Below are positions 22,573-32,359 of a stretch of 64,000 bases of DNA, one piece after another; positions within the stretch are counted from its first letter, which is position 1; each line of letters starts with the position of its first letter. The position numbers were made by a program, and so were the translations under genes. The notes beneath the pieces are model-generated. The model did not search any database and was not told where the DNA came from. It saw only the letters and a list, made by a program, of their open reading frames with translations. This stretch comes from Flavobacterium sp. 83 (GTDB lineage Bacteria; Bacteroidota; Bacteroidia; Flavobacteriales; Flavobacteriaceae), in assembly GCF_000744835.1 (NCBI RefSeq), contig NZ_JQMS01000001.1, positions 3,534,001 to 3,598,000 on the forward strand, written 5' to 3'.

Positions 22573-24786
22573 ATGATTTACAGAATCCGAAAATTTACAG
22601 ACAGCACTTATTTTAATAATGCATTAAAGGTTACAATAGCATCAGTTATTCCTGTTTTATTATTTTCTTATTTTGATAAATTCGAGATGGGATTTACTAT
22701 AGCCTTAGGAGCTTTTTTTACGTATCCAAGTGACATTCCAAGTAATTTAAAACATAAAATCAATGGAGTCCTGGTTACTGCTTTTCTAGTTGCCGGCCTC
22801 AATTTATTAGTGAATATGACGCATCCATATTCTTGGATCTTCTATCCCTTTTTAGCACTATTAATTTTTTTGTTATCAATGCTTTCTGTGTATGAAAAAA
22901 GGGCCACAGCTGTTTCATTCTCGGCGTTACTTGCCGTTTCGTTAGCGTTTGCACATTTGCATACTGGTTGGGAAATGATTCAATATTCAGGATTAATTCT
23001 TGTAGGCGGTTTATTCTACCTTCTCATTTCACTTATATTCCATTATTTAAGCCCTAATCGTTACATCGAATTAGAAATTGCCGAATGCATCAAACTAACA
23101 GCTAAATATTTAAAACTAAGAGGTGACTTATGGACTATTAATGCTGATAAAAAAGCAATTATTGAAAAGCAACTACATCTTCAGGTGGAATTGAATACCA
23201 TTCGACAAAACATTAGAGAAGTACTAATTAGTAGTCATACCACTTCAGGTTCTTCTAATCAAAACCGCAAGATGCTTATTGTTTTTATTTCATTGATAGA
23301 AATTTTAGAACTTGCCTTATCTACTTCTTTCGATCATGATAAACTACATCAAAAATTTGATGACCATCCAAAGGTGCTGCTAACCTATCAAAGGTTAGCA
23401 TACAATCTTGCAACAAGTTTAAAACAAGTATATAAAAGTGTACAAAACCGAACTAAATATATTTCTAAACATAATTTACTTGGAGATCTAAATGCTTTAC
23501 AAGTTGCAATCACAGAATACGAAAATGACTTAGGAAAAGGTGCCGCTTCCGAAGGCGTTTATATGCTGACAACCATGCTTCAATATGCGGAAAAACAAGT
23601 TGAAAAAATAAAAATTGTAGAACGCGCCTTCACTTTAGCTATTAATTCATTGGATTTCAAAGGAAAAGACAAAGACTTAGAAAAATTTCTGACGCCACAA
23701 TATTATCCTTTGAGTACATTGATTGAAAATCTGAGTTTCTCTTCTACGATTTTCAGACATTCACTACGAATAACTACAACTATTTTGATTGGTTTTATTA
23801 TTGGTAATGTACTACCTTTTCACAACGTATATTGGATTTTGTTGACTATCATAGTTATCATGCGACCTGGATATGGCTTAACCAAACAACGTTCTTTCCA
23901 TCGAATTTTCGGGACCATTTTAGGCGGATTAATTGCATTTGGAGTCCTTACATTTATACACAACAGCATTGTAATAAGCACATTATCCATCCTTTGTATG
24001 CTTTTAGGATTTTCCTTTACACAAACAAATTATAAAGTTAGCGCTACATTTGTAACAATGTATATTGTTTTTATCTATGGAATATTAACTCCAAATATTA
24101 GTGATGTGATTCAATATAGAATTCTGGATACTATTGTTGGGGCAGCTTTAGCTTTTTTTGCCAATCACTTTTTATGGCCTTCATGGGAGTTTTTAAATAT
24201 TCCCATTTATTTAGAAAAATCCATAAAAGCAAATGAAAATTATCTGAAAGAAATCTCTGTGTTTTATAATAAAAAAGGGACTATTTCTACTTCGTACCGA
24301 TTGGCCAGAAAAAATGCTTTTATAGAAATAGGTAATTTAATGGCTTCTTTTCAAAGAATGGTTCAAGAACCTAAATCAAAACAAAAACAACTACCACAAG
24401 TATACAAACTGGCCATACTTAACCATTCCTTACTATCCGCTTCAGCATCTTTGGGAACTTATATCCAATCACACAAAACGACATCAGCTTCTGAGGCATT
24501 TAATGTTGTGGTTGACACTGTAATAAAAAACCTGGATAATGCAATTGCGCTTTTGAAAGAAAATGATTCAGATATAAAAGAAAGCCTTCCAAAAGAAGAT
24601 TTAGCGATGCGTTTTACAGAGTTAAAAAACATTCGAGAAAAAGAATTAAAAGCAGGAATTCCTATTGATGAAGAAGCATTTCAATTGAAAATGCAGGAAG
24701 CACAATTAGTTATAGAACAATTAATCTGGTTGACTAATTTATCCGAAAATATAGTAAAGACTACAAAAGAATTAATGCAATCTTAA
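22573..24786 (+). CDS. FUSC-family inner-membrane protein (YccS-like)
   Basis: 737-aa protein with two membrane halves: helices at about residues 15-160 and again at about 395-530, each followed by a long cytosolic helical region. This duplicated layout is that of the FUSC/YccS/YhfK family, related to aromatic acid exporters such as AaeB. Substrate is unknown. It is monocistronic, with its own consensus promoter and a bidirectional terminator shared with mqo. Confidence 0.85.
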   Translation: MIYRIRKFTDSTYFNNALKVTIASVIPVLLFSYFDKFEMGFTIALGAFFTYPSDIPSNLKHKINGVLVTAFLVAGLNLLVNMTHPYSWIFYPFLALLIFLLSMLSVYEKRATAVSFSALLAVSLAFAHLHTGWEMIQYSGLILVGGLFYLLISLIFHYLSPNRYIELEIAECIKLTAKYLKLRGDLWTINADKKAIIEKQLHLQVELNTIRQNIREVLISSHTTSGSSNQNRKMLIVFISLIEILELALSTSFDHDKLHQKFDDHPKVLLTYQRLAYNLATSLKQVYKSVQNRTKYISKHNLLGDLNALQVAITEYENDLGKGAASEGVYMLTTMLQYAEKQVEKIKIVERAFTLAINSLDFKGKDKDLEKFLTPQYYPLSTLIENLSFSSTIFRHSLRITTTILIGFIIGNVLPFHNVYWILLTIIVIMRPGYGLTKQRSFHRIFGTILGGLIAFGVLTFIHNSIVISTLSILCMLLGFSFTQTNYKVSATFVTMYIVFIYGILTPNISDVIQYRILDTIVGAALAFFANHFLWPSWEFLNIPIYLEKSIKANENYLKEISVFYNKKGTISTSYRLARKNAFIEIGNLMASFQRMVQEPKSKQKQLPQVYKLAILNHSLLSASASLGTYIQSHKTTSASEAFNVVVDTVIKNLDNAIALLKENDSDIKESLPKEDLAMRFTELKNIREKELKAGIPIDEEAFQLKMQEAQLVIEQLIWLTNLSENIVKTTKELMQS

Positions 24787-24788
24787 AC

Positions 24789-24839
24789 AAAAAAGCACTG
24801 AAATTAGATTCTTACTCTAACTTCAGCGCTTTTATTTTA
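24789..24839. terminator. Bidirectional terminator between FUSC gene and mqo
   Basis: Long imperfect hairpin: AAAAAAGC-CTGAA-TTAGA on the left pairs with TCTAA-TTCAG-GCTTTT on the right, giving T-tracts on both strands. Confidence 0.75.
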
Positions 24840-24850
24840 TTGAAAAATAT

Positions 24851-26347
24851 CTAATTATTCAGTTTTAAAATTTCAGCGGTATCTTTTCTGATTTCGTCTA
24901 ATAAAGCTGGATTTGCATTTAAAGCTACACCATAAGACGGAATCATTTTTTTTAATTTTTCCTGCCATTCCGGTGTCCCAATTTCGTCTTTAAAACATCT
25001 GCCAACCAAATCTACCATTATAGAAACTGCCGTTGAAGCTCCAGGAGAAGCACCCAGTAAAACAGATAATGAACCATCGGCTGTAGTGATTACTTCGGTA
25101 CCAAATTCTAATATTCCACCTTCTTTTTCGTCTTTCTTAATAACTTGAACACGTTGTCCTGCACGTTCTAATTTCCAATCTTTAGATCTTGCACCCGGAA
25201 CATATTCTCGTAATGCATTTATTCTATCTTTTGGTGATTGGCGTACTTGCTCAATCAAATACTTTGTAAGTGGAATATTTTTAATCCCAGCCGCAATCAT
25301 AGGGATGATATTGTCTGGTTTTATAGATAATGGTAAATCCGAATACGATCCATTTTTTAAAAATCGAGTAGAAAAACCTGCAAAAGGTCCAAAAAGCAAT
25401 GCTTTTTCACCATTTATCATTCGGGAATCAATATGCGGCACCGACATAGGTGGCGCACCAACACTGGCTTTACCATAAACTTTAGCCTGATGTTTTGCAA
25501 TCACTTCAGGATTCGTACATTTTAGCCATTGCCCACTAACTGGGAAACCACCAAAACCTTTTCCTTCAGGGACATCTGCTTTTTCTAATAATGGTAAGGA
25601 TCCACCACCAGCTCCAATAAAAACAAATTTAGTATATGCTTTTCTTTTTTGGCCTGTAGCCAAATCTGTAATTTTTATTCTCCAAGATTTATCCTCACGT
25701 TGTTTTAATTTTTGAACTTCGTGATGAAAATGCATGGTAACACCATCCAATTGCGTCAAATAATTGAACATGCTTCGGGTTAATTCTCCAAAATTCACAT
25801 CCGTACCAATCGCCATAGAAGTTGCAGCAACTTTCTCAGATTCATCTCTACCCTCCATAACTAGAGGCATCCATTCCTTTAACTGAGAAAAATCAGTACT
25901 ATAAAGCATTTCTTTAAAAAGTGGATTCGCATGTAAAGCGTCATACCTTTTTTTAAGATATGCTACATTTTTTTCACCCCAAACAAAACTCATGTGTGGA
26001 ATACTTTTTATAAAATTTTCAGGAGATGAAACTTTTTTCTGTTGGACTAAATAAGCCCAAAATTGACGAGAAACTTCGAAAGATTCTGCAATACTGATCG
26101 CTTTTTTGGGACTTATACTTCCATCTTCACTTTCAGGAGTATAATTAAGCTCACAAAAAGCAGAATGTCCAGTTCCGGCATTATTCCATGCATCAGAACT
26201 TTCAGCAGCAGCAATATCTAATCTTTCGTAAATTTCAATTTTTATATCTGGTTGTAATTCTTTAAGGATTAAGCCAAGTGTGGCGCTCATTATTCCAGCT
26301 CCTATAAGAACTACATCACTATTTGAACGAATGGTTGTATCAGGCAT
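24851..26347 (-). CDS. mqo: Malate:quinone oxidoreductase
   Basis: 498-aa FAD-dependent, membrane-associated enzyme of the citric acid cycle that oxidises malate to oxaloacetate and reduces quinone. N-terminal FAD motif SDVVLIGAGIMSATLG, then ERLDIAAAESSDAWNNAGTGHSAFCELNYTP, a strong Mqo signature, and GGGSLPLLEK and GASPGASTAV further on. Length matches. Single gene with its own promoter. Confidence 0.96.
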   Translation of the reverse strand: MPDTTIRSNSDVVLIGAGIMSATLGLILKELQPDIKIEIYERLDIAAAESSDAWNNAGTGHSAFCELNYTPESEDGSISPKKAISIAESFEVSRQFWAYLVQQKKVSSPENFIKSIPHMSFVWGEKNVAYLKKRYDALHANPLFKEMLYSTDFSQLKEWMPLVMEGRDESEKVAATSMAIGTDVNFGELTRSMFNYLTQLDGVTMHFHHEVQKLKQREDKSWRIKITDLATGQKRKAYTKFVFIGAGGGSLPLLEKADVPEGKGFGGFPVSGQWLKCTNPEVIAKHQAKVYGKASVGAPPMSVPHIDSRMINGEKALLFGPFAGFSTRFLKNGSYSDLPLSIKPDNIIPMIAAGIKNIPLTKYLIEQVRQSPKDRINALREYVPGARSKDWKLERAGQRVQVIKKDEKEGGILEFGTEVITTADGSLSVLLGASPGASTAVSIMVDLVGRCFKDEIGTPEWQEKLKKMIPSYGVALNANPALLDEIRKDTAEILKLNN

Positions 26348-26364
26348 AACAAAATTTTAAAACG

Positions 26365-26410
26365 CAAAGATACTTTATAAAACCATAAAAATTATAACAA
26401 ATAATTGTTA
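26365..26410 (-). promoter_or_regulatory. mqo promoter with upstream inverted repeat
   Basis: TATCTTTG on the minus strand (26372-26365) is a full -7 match. TAACAA-N4-TTGTTA (26395-26410) is centred 30.5 bp upstream of it, a typical activator position. It lacks the TGA/TCA core of the cco boxes, so another regulator, or chance, is likely. Confidence 0.5.
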
Positions 26411-26467
26411 AAAAGTAGGAAATCACGAAAACATTATATTCCTTTTACGGCCTTAAAGACAAAGCTT

Positions 26468-26884
26468 TTAAAATACTTTTCGATTCAAATAATCCTGAAG
26501 CATTATCGTTGCCGAAATCTCGTCAATAAGTGCTTTATTTTGACGTTTTTTTTTGTTCAGACCACTGTCAATCATAGTCTGAAAAGCCATTTTTGAAGTA
26601 AACCGTTCATCTACCCTGATGACTTTCATATCTGGAAAATGATTAGTGAAATGCGTCACAAAACCTTTAATAATAGAAGCACTTTCTGAAGGTTCGCCAT
26701 TCATTTGTTTAGGTTCACCAATAAGGACCGCTTCCACTTTTTCTTTGGCAAAATAATCCTTCAAAAAAGCAATGGCTGTTGTAGATGGAATTGTAGTTAA
26801 ACCCGAAGCTATGATTTGCATTTCATCCGTAACAGCGATTCCTGTTCGTTTCTGTCCGTAGTCTATAGAGAGAATTCTTGGCAT
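26468..26884 (-). CDS. ruvX: YqgF/RuvX family nuclease (pre-16S rRNA processing)
   Basis: 138-aa RNase H-fold protein beginning MPRILSIDYGQKRTGIAV, with the family motifs GEPKQMNG, VDERFTS and DEISATIML. It takes part in 5' maturation of 16S rRNA and was first named as a putative Holliday-junction resolvase. The open frame extends 18 codons upstream, into the end of the methyltransferase gene, but the conserved N-terminus fixes the start at 26884. Confidence 0.93.
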   Translation of the reverse strand: MPRILSIDYGQKRTGIAVTDEMQIIASGLTTIPSTTAIAFLKDYFAKEKVEAVLIGEPKQMNGEPSESASIIKGFVTHFTNHFPDMKVIRVDERFTSKMAFQTMIDSGLNKKKRQNKALIDEISATIMLQDYLNRKVF

Positions 26885-26907
26885 TTTTATATTTTTTTCA
26901 AAGGTAG

Positions 26908-27642
26908 CTATTTTACTTTTCCAATTCTCAGCAACCACGGAAATACCACTTTTTTATCATTTTTTTGCCAAGAAATTTTCAACTCATCATAAATCAAGTC
27001 CAAAGGATTTTTATTCTTTTTCGAAATGTAATGTTGTGTTGCCGACCATGTTTCCAGATATCCAATAAGTTCTTCAAAAGTCCAAGTAAAATGATTTTCG
27101 AAAGATTGTGCAACTATTTCATCAAATGGAAATGGAATCGTTTTATAATTTTCATCCAAGTATTTTCGTTCTACATCCCAATACGGACCTACTATATTAG
27201 AATAAAAATTTCGCAGTATTTTATCTGAATCTGTGTTGGTAGAAAACAATCCATATCCTAATACGGCAAAGATTCCGTCTGGTTTTAATATTCTATAGAT
27301 TTCTTTATAAAACAAATCAAAATCAAACCAATGAACTGCTTGTGCTACCGTAATAAGGTCAAATTTATGATCACCAAAAAAAGTATCTTCTGCAGCTGCC
27401 ACTTTATAAATGATATTCTGAGCTGAAATAGCATTGGCTAATTGGTTCTGGCTAATATCAATTCCATAAACCGTTTTAAAAAAGCGAGAAAGTTTGTGTG
27501 CCACTTGCCCATTTCCAGTTGCTATATCAAGTGCAATATCCTTATTATCGACAAATGACACTAAATAATCAATCATTTCATCTGGGTATTGTGGTCTGAA
27601 TTTTGAATATTCAGAAGCTTGTTTTGAGAAATTATCTTTCAT
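26908..27642 (-). CDS. Class I SAM-dependent methyltransferase
   Basis: 244-aa methyltransferase. Motif I is ALDIATGNGQVAHKLS (about 38-53), motif II VYGIDISQNQLANA, post-I LITVAQAVHWFDF and a following motif LKPDGIFAVLGYG. The N-terminal FSKQASEYSKFRPQYPDEMI and the AVHWFD segment match the trans-aconitate/UbiE-like small-molecule methyltransferase group. Substrate is not predictable. A -7 match TAAATTTG (27675-27668, minus strand) precedes it; ruvX follows 23 bp downstream, likely in the same transcript. Confidence 0.85.
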   Translation of the reverse strand: MKDNFSKQASEYSKFRPQYPDEMIDYLVSFVDNKDIALDIATGNGQVAHKLSRFFKTVYGIDISQNQLANAISAQNIIYKVAAAEDTFFGDHKFDLITVAQAVHWFDFDLFYKEIYRILKPDGIFAVLGYGLFSTNTDSDKILRNFYSNIVGPYWDVERKYLDENYKTIPFPFDEIVAQSFENHFTWTFEELIGYLETWSATQHYISKKNKNPLDLIYDELKISWQKNDKKVVFPWLLRIGKVK

Positions 27643-27741
27643 TGTACAAAGATTTTCAATTATTGATCAAATTTACAACATTTGAAAATTATTAAAAACA
27701 CTACAAGTTAAATCTGTAACATTTTGAAATCAATTTACCTT

Positions 27742-27770
27742 TTTGCTTTTCGTTAAAAAACATATCTTTG
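27742..27770 (+). promoter_or_regulatory. dapD promoter
   Basis: TTTG (27742-27745), 17 bp, TATCTTTG (27763-27770). An in-frame TTG at 27743 lies inside the -33 box, so the ATG at 27788 is preferred. Confidence 0.7.
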
Positions 27771-27787
27771 TCAAAAATCTAATTAAA

Positions 27788-28603
27788 ATGAATCCATTAC
27801 AAACTATTATAGAGCAAGCTTGGGAAAACCGTGCTTTGTTACAAGAAACAACAACAACTGATGCTATCAGAGCAGTTATTGAATTATTAGATACCGGAAA
27901 ATTACGTGTTGCTGAACCCGTTGGTGAAGGATGGCAAGTAAACGAATGGGTTAAAAAAGCGGTAGTAATGTACTTCCCTATTCAAAAAATGGAAACATTA
28001 GAAGCCGGTATTTTCGAATACCATGATAAAATGTTGCTAAAAAGAGATTATGCTACAAAAGGAGTTCGTGTAGTTCCTGGAGCATCTGCTCGTTATGGTT
28101 CTTACATTTCAAGTGGTGTAATCATGATGCCAAGTTATGTAAACATTGGTGCTTATGTAGACGAAGGAACTATGGTAGACACCTGGGCAACCGTAGGAAG
28201 CTGTGCTCAAATTGGTAAAAACGTACATTTAAGTGGTGGTGTAGGAATTGGTGGTGTTCTTGAACCATTACAAGCTGCTCCGGTAATTATTGAGGACGGT
28301 GCTTTTGTAGGTTCTCGATGTATTGTTGTTGAAGGAGTTCATGTTGGTAAAGAAGCAGTTCTTGGTGCCAATGTTTGTTTGACAGCCTCTACAAAAATTA
28401 TTGATGTAACAGGAGATACTCCAGTTGAAATGAAAGGATATGTTCCTGCTCGTTCTGTTGTGATTCCTGGAAGTTATACTAAAAAATTCGCTGCTGGTGA
28501 GTTCCAAGTGCCTTGTGCTTTAATTATTGGAACCCGTAAACCTTCAACTGATTTGAAAACATCATTGAACAATGCTTTACGCGAATATGACGTAGCTGTA
28601 TAA
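27788..28603 (+). CDS. dapD: 2,3,4,5-tetrahydropyridine-2,6-dicarboxylate N-succinyltransferase
   Basis: 271-aa enzyme of the succinylase branch of lysine and diaminopimelate synthesis, transferring succinyl from succinyl-CoA to tetrahydrodipicolinate. N-terminal helical domain (1-95), then left-handed beta-helix hexapeptide repeats with the DapD motifs RVVPGASARYGSYISSG, MMPSYVNIGAYVDEGTMVDT and VGSCAQIGKNVHLSGGVGIG. The 15 codons upstream of the chosen ATG fall within the promoter. Confidence 0.97.
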   Translation: MNPLQTIIEQAWENRALLQETTTTDAIRAVIELLDTGKLRVAEPVGEGWQVNEWVKKAVVMYFPIQKMETLEAGIFEYHDKMLLKRDYATKGVRVVPGASARYGSYISSGVIMMPSYVNIGAYVDEGTMVDTWATVGSCAQIGKNVHLSGGVGIGGVLEPLQAAPVIIEDGAFVGSRCIVVEGVHVGKEAVLGANVCLTASTKIIDVTGDTPVEMKGYVPARSVVIPGSYTKKFAAGEFQVPCALIIGTRKPSTDLKTSLNNALREYDVAV

Positions 28604-28639
28604 TCCGTTTTCGTTTAAAAATCTTTATAAAAAGACCTA

Positions 28640-29620
28640 TTGGATATTTCAATAATTATTGTCAATTACCGTGGTTGGAAAGCCTTAGACGAATGTTTAG
28701 CATCTATTGATGCAATTAGTTCAAAAACATTCACATTCGAAGTTATCATTGTTGATAATTTTTCTAATGACGGACAATTTGACTTTTTCAAACAAAAATA
28801 TTCCAAGTTTACATTTATAGAAAATTCAGGTAATAATGGTTTCTCAAATGGTTGCAACTTTGGTGCGAGCATTGCTACGGGAAACCATTTCCTTTTTTTA
28901 AATCCAGATACAAAACTTACTCTTGAAGCCTTGGAAACACTATTCCAAACCGCTGTTTCACATCCTGAAATTGGAATTTTGTCTTGTTTACAAATAAATG
29001 AAAACGATGTTTTTTACAAACAGAATAATTTATTTCCGGCTTTTGGACGCTTTTTCGGAATCTCAAGGTCCCTTTTTAGAAAACGAAATAAAGCAAAACT
29101 GGAAAAACGTTTCAACAACACTGCGGATTTGTTTTACCCTGATTGGGTTACCGGAGCGGTCATTTTCATAAGCCGGGAATGGTTTATAAAAATTAAAGGT
29201 TGGAACGAAGATTACTGGTTGTATTTTGAAGATGTTGATCTTTGTAAAAAGGTTTTTGATACTGGAGGAAAAGTTGCCGTTACTCGAAAAGCTACTATTT
29301 TTCATCAACACGGTGGTGCCTCACGATTAAATGTCAAGACTAAAGCACTTACAAAAACCGAAGTGATTATTTCTAAACACGTTTACATCAGCAATCAATT
29401 TTCAATAGGAATACAACTCTATTTGCATTGTTTATTGATTTTAGGAGTACTTAGTGAGAAGATAATTTTATCGTTTTTAAGCCTGTTTTTGTTTTTTATT
29501 CCAAAATTAAAAGTAAATCGGTTGATGCTTAAAAATCTATCCGTTTATTATTTTAATGCAATACAAAAGCAAACCTGGATTAGTCCTCGTGCAATGAATT
29601 ACTTGAAAACAAAAGCATAA
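28640..29620 (+). CDS. Glycosyltransferase family 2, rhamnosyltransferase-like
   Basis: 326-aa GT-A enzyme. MDISIIIVNYRGWKALDECL opens the nucleotide-sugar fold, followed by SGNNGFSNGCNFGA, the metal-binding NPDT (about residues 92-95) and DWVTGAVIFISREWF and YFEDVDLCKK in the acceptor region, as in WbbL-type rhamnosyl transferases of surface glycans. C-terminal hydrophobic helix (about 260-285) may attach it to the membrane. It starts with TTG, because no ATG precedes the conserved N-terminus. First gene of a surface-glycan cluster running to 33430. Confidence 0.85.
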   Translation: MDISIIIVNYRGWKALDECLASIDAISSKTFTFEVIIVDNFSNDGQFDFFKQKYSKFTFIENSGNNGFSNGCNFGASIATGNHFLFLNPDTKLTLEALETLFQTAVSHPEIGILSCLQINENDVFYKQNNLFPAFGRFFGISRSLFRKRNKAKLEKRFNNTADLFYPDWVTGAVIFISREWFIKIKGWNEDYWLYFEDVDLCKKVFDTGGKVAVTRKATIFHQHGGASRLNVKTKALTKTEVIISKHVYISNQFSIGIQLYLHCLLILGVLSEKIILSFLSLFLFFIPKLKVNRLMLKNLSVYYFNAIQKQTWISPRAMNYLKTKA

Positions 29621-29640
29621 TTTTTTCAAATTTACTCTGA

Positions 29641-30705
29641 ATGAAAATACTTGTAATTCAACAAAAAATGATTGGAGATGTTTTAGTAAGCTCCATATTG
29701 TGCGACAATTTGCGTAAAGCCTATCCAAAAGCGCAAATTGATTATATGGTTTACGAATCTACAATTGCTGTTTTACAAGGAAATACAAGTTTTGACAATC
29801 TCATAATTTTTAAAGAAAAACATCAGAAAAGTAAATGGGAATATTTTAAATTATTGAAATCTATTCGTGCTGAAAAATATGACATTGTAATTGATGCGTA
29901 TTCCAAATTAGAAAGCTGGCTCGTTGTATTATTTTCGGGTGCAAAACAAAAAATATCGTATTGGAAAAAAGGGAGAGACTTTCTTTATACCGATACTATA
30001 AAAAGACAAAAAACATCCAATACTAATTTAGGTTTAATAATTGAACAACGATTAGCATTACTAAATCCTTTGCATCTTGATATAGAATTAGAAACATTTC
30101 CCAGAATTCAAGTTACAAAAGAAGAGAATGATTTTGCTGCTTCACTTTTCGAATCGCATGGAATAGACCAATCCAAAAAAACGATTATGCTCAGCATAAT
30201 TGGAAGCAGTAAAGACAAAACCTATCCGCTGGAATACATGTCGCAATTAGTAGATTTCATTGCAGACAAAAGCGATGTGAATATTCTTTTTAATTATTTT
30301 CCAAAGCAAATTGAAGAGGCAAAAACAATCTATAATGGCTGTAAAGAAAGCACAAAAAAGAAGATTTATTTTTCTGTTTTAGGGAAAAATATCCGAGAGT
30401 TCATTGCTATAATGAACCATTGTGATATGATAATTGGAAATGATGGTGGGGCAATAAATATGGCAAAAGCATTAGAAAAACCCTCATTCATTATTTTTTC
30501 ACCTTGGATTGATAAAAAAGGATGGGCTACTTTTGAAGATGGAATTAATCATATTTCACTACATTTAAGAGAGTTCAAACCAAATTTATTTGAAGTTAAA
30601 ACAGCTAAAATAATAAAAAAAGAAACCATTTTGTTTTACAATGAATTTACTCCAGAGTTAATTTATCCTGCATTAAATGCTTTTTTAGAAACACATTTGA
30701 AATAA
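29641..30705 (+). CDS. Glycosyltransferase family 9 (ADP-heptose:LPS heptosyltransferase-like)
   Basis: 354-aa GT-B enzyme. MKILVIQQKMIGDVLVSSIL with the IGD motif and the downstream GNDGGAINMAKALEKPSFIIF segment (typical of the heptosyltransferase nucleotide-binding region) place it in family 9, which builds the inner LPS core in the cytosol. The usual GD-S-P start motif is here GDVLVSS. It is 20 bp after the preceding glycosyltransferase, so co-transcribed. Confidence 0.88.
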   Translation: MKILVIQQKMIGDVLVSSILCDNLRKAYPKAQIDYMVYESTIAVLQGNTSFDNLIIFKEKHQKSKWEYFKLLKSIRAEKYDIVIDAYSKLESWLVVLFSGAKQKISYWKKGRDFLYTDTIKRQKTSNTNLGLIIEQRLALLNPLHLDIELETFPRIQVTKEENDFAASLFESHGIDQSKKTIMLSIIGSSKDKTYPLEYMSQLVDFIADKSDVNILFNYFPKQIEEAKTIYNGCKESTKKKIYFSVLGKNIREFIAIMNHCDMIIGNDGGAINMAKALEKPSFIIFSPWIDKKGWATFEDGINHISLHLREFKPNLFEVKTAKIIKKETILFYNEFTPELIYPALNAFLETHLK

Positions 30706-30736
30706 TGCTGTACTTTTGAAAAACAGCTAATAATCA

Positions 30737-31507
30737 ATGAAATACAATCACAACACTAAAATTTCGGTTTTAATAATTACATTAAACGAAGAAAATCAGA
30801 TGAAAGCCCTTTTGGCAGATTTGGATTTTGCTGACGAGATTATTGTTGTAGATTCATTCAGTACCGATAATACAGAGGTTATTTGTAAATCATTCGAAAA
30901 CATAAAATTTATTCAGAATAAATTTGACAATTATTCTTCTCAAAGAAATTTTGCTATTTCGCAGGCAAAAAATGACTGGATATTATTTTTGGACGCAGAC
31001 GAAAGATTAACACCTGAATTAAAAAATGAAATCTTAGTTACCGTAAAAAATAACGAAACATCCGCTGCCTTTCTTTTTCGAAGAACTTTTATGTTTGAAA
31101 ACAAAATATTGCATTTTAGCGGGAATCAAAGTGATAAAATATTTAGGCTTTTCCATAAAAATCATGCTGAATATACTTCGGAAAAACTAATTCATGAAAA
31201 ATTAAAAGTAAACGGAAAAATTGGCATCTTAAAAAACAAACTCATTCATTATTCCTATGCTAATTATGATTCTTATAAGTTAAAAATAATTCGTTACGGA
31301 AAATTCAAGGCTCAAGAAAAATTTATAAAGAAGCAAAAAAAATCCAATCTACTCCACCTTCTGCATCCAACCTATAATTTCTTGTACAATTATTTTGTTC
31401 GTTTGGGTTTTCTTGACGGAAAAAAAGGAGTTATTATTTGTTATCTGAATGCCTATTGCATTCATATTAGATACACGGAACTAAATAAACTTTGGAAAAA
31501 AAAATAA
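30737..31507 (+). CDS. Glycosyltransferase family 2, WaaE/KdtX-like
   Basis: 256-aa GT-A enzyme. KISVLIITLNEENQMKALLA, then EIIVVDSFSTDNTEVIC and FLDADERLTPEL (metal-binding DAD) are the marks of the WaaE/KdtX group that adds glucose to the LPS core. It follows the family 9 enzyme by 31 bp in the same direction and is convergent with the LPS-kinase-like gene. The sugar specificity is inferred from family only. Confidence 0.85.
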   Translation: MKYNHNTKISVLIITLNEENQMKALLADLDFADEIIVVDSFSTDNTEVICKSFENIKFIQNKFDNYSSQRNFAISQAKNDWILFLDADERLTPELKNEILVTVKNNETSAAFLFRRTFMFENKILHFSGNQSDKIFRLFHKNHAEYTSEKLIHEKLKVNGKIGILKNKLIHYSYANYDSYKLKIIRYGKFKAQEKFIKKQKKSNLLHLLHPTYNFLYNYFVRLGFLDGKKGVIICYLNAYCIHIRYTELNKLWKKK

Positions 31508-31510
31508 TTA

Positions 31511-32275
31511 TTATCTCCAAAATAAGAGTTTCTTTTTTCGGGCTATTTTCCTGTGAAATTTCATCTGAAAATCATTCGTATAAAAACACATTTTACTAAA
31601 AACTTCTTCGTAGTCCTTATTATAAAGTTTCGCATACTCTTGACTCATTACAGCCAACATTTCTATTTTTGGCGTAAGCCTATGAAAATTTTTCATGCGA
31701 GCATCAAAATCCATTACATTATGAAAATTCATTCGGTTTAAATCTACCAAGAAAAATTCATACTGATTTTTAGAACTTTTTTTAATCAATGTATTTCCTG
31801 GGGAATGATCGAGAAATTCAATCCCTTTTTCATGCAAATCGAAAGTAAACTGAGTAAACTGTCTCAATATATTATTGTGATCTGGATACTCAGGGTCTAA
31901 AACTAATTCTCTAAAAGTCAACTCCGCTTCAAGGTGCTCACTGATATAATAACTATTTTCTAACCCGGAAAATTTGAAATTTTCAGCATAAGCAATGGGT
32001 TGTGGCGTTCCAATTCCGTTTTCCAGTAATTTATTGGCAAATTCGTAAGAACGTCTCGCTTTAGATTTTCTGAAATATTTATATGCAATTTTATTTATGA
32101 GGTGAGGAATCTTAAACGATTTGATGTTAATCGTTTTTTCTTCTAAATCAAATAGTTTTATTTTATTTCGGTTTCCATCACCAAAAAGAGTTCCATTTGA
32201 ATTAAAATTTTCAATCATTGTCAATAAATTTGACTTGCTTTTTAGAAAATGAGAGTGAATATTTATTTGCATCAA
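31511..32275 (-). CDS. Lipopolysaccharide (Kdo) kinase, InaA/KdkA family
   Basis: 254-aa protein-kinase-fold enzyme. A glycine-rich N-lobe, then the catalytic loop LDHSPGNTLIKK (about residues 156-167, in place of HRDxxxxN) and the metal-binding VDLNRM (about 180) match KdkA and related kinases that phosphorylate the LPS inner core. It lies inside the glycan cluster but on the opposite strand, with a -7 match TACTTTTG (32300-32293). Met20 (32218) is an alternative start. Confidence 0.82.
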   Translation of the reverse strand: MMQINIHSHFLKSKSNLLTMIENFNSNGTLFGDGNRNKIKLFDLEEKTINIKSFKIPHLINKIAYKYFRKSKARRSYEFANKLLENGIGTPQPIAYAENFKFSGLENSYYISEHLEAELTFRELVLDPEYPDHNNILRQFTQFTFDLHEKGIEFLDHSPGNTLIKKSSKNQYEFFLVDLNRMNFHNVMDFDARMKNFHRLTPKIEMLAVMSQEYAKLYNKDYEEVFSKMCFYTNDFQMKFHRKIARKKKLLFWR

Positions 32276-32359
32276 TACATTATAAGTGTAAACAAAAGTA
32301 GGTATTGCATTTTATTTATCCAATTTAAGGTTTACTTTTACTTCGTCACAATGCTATTT

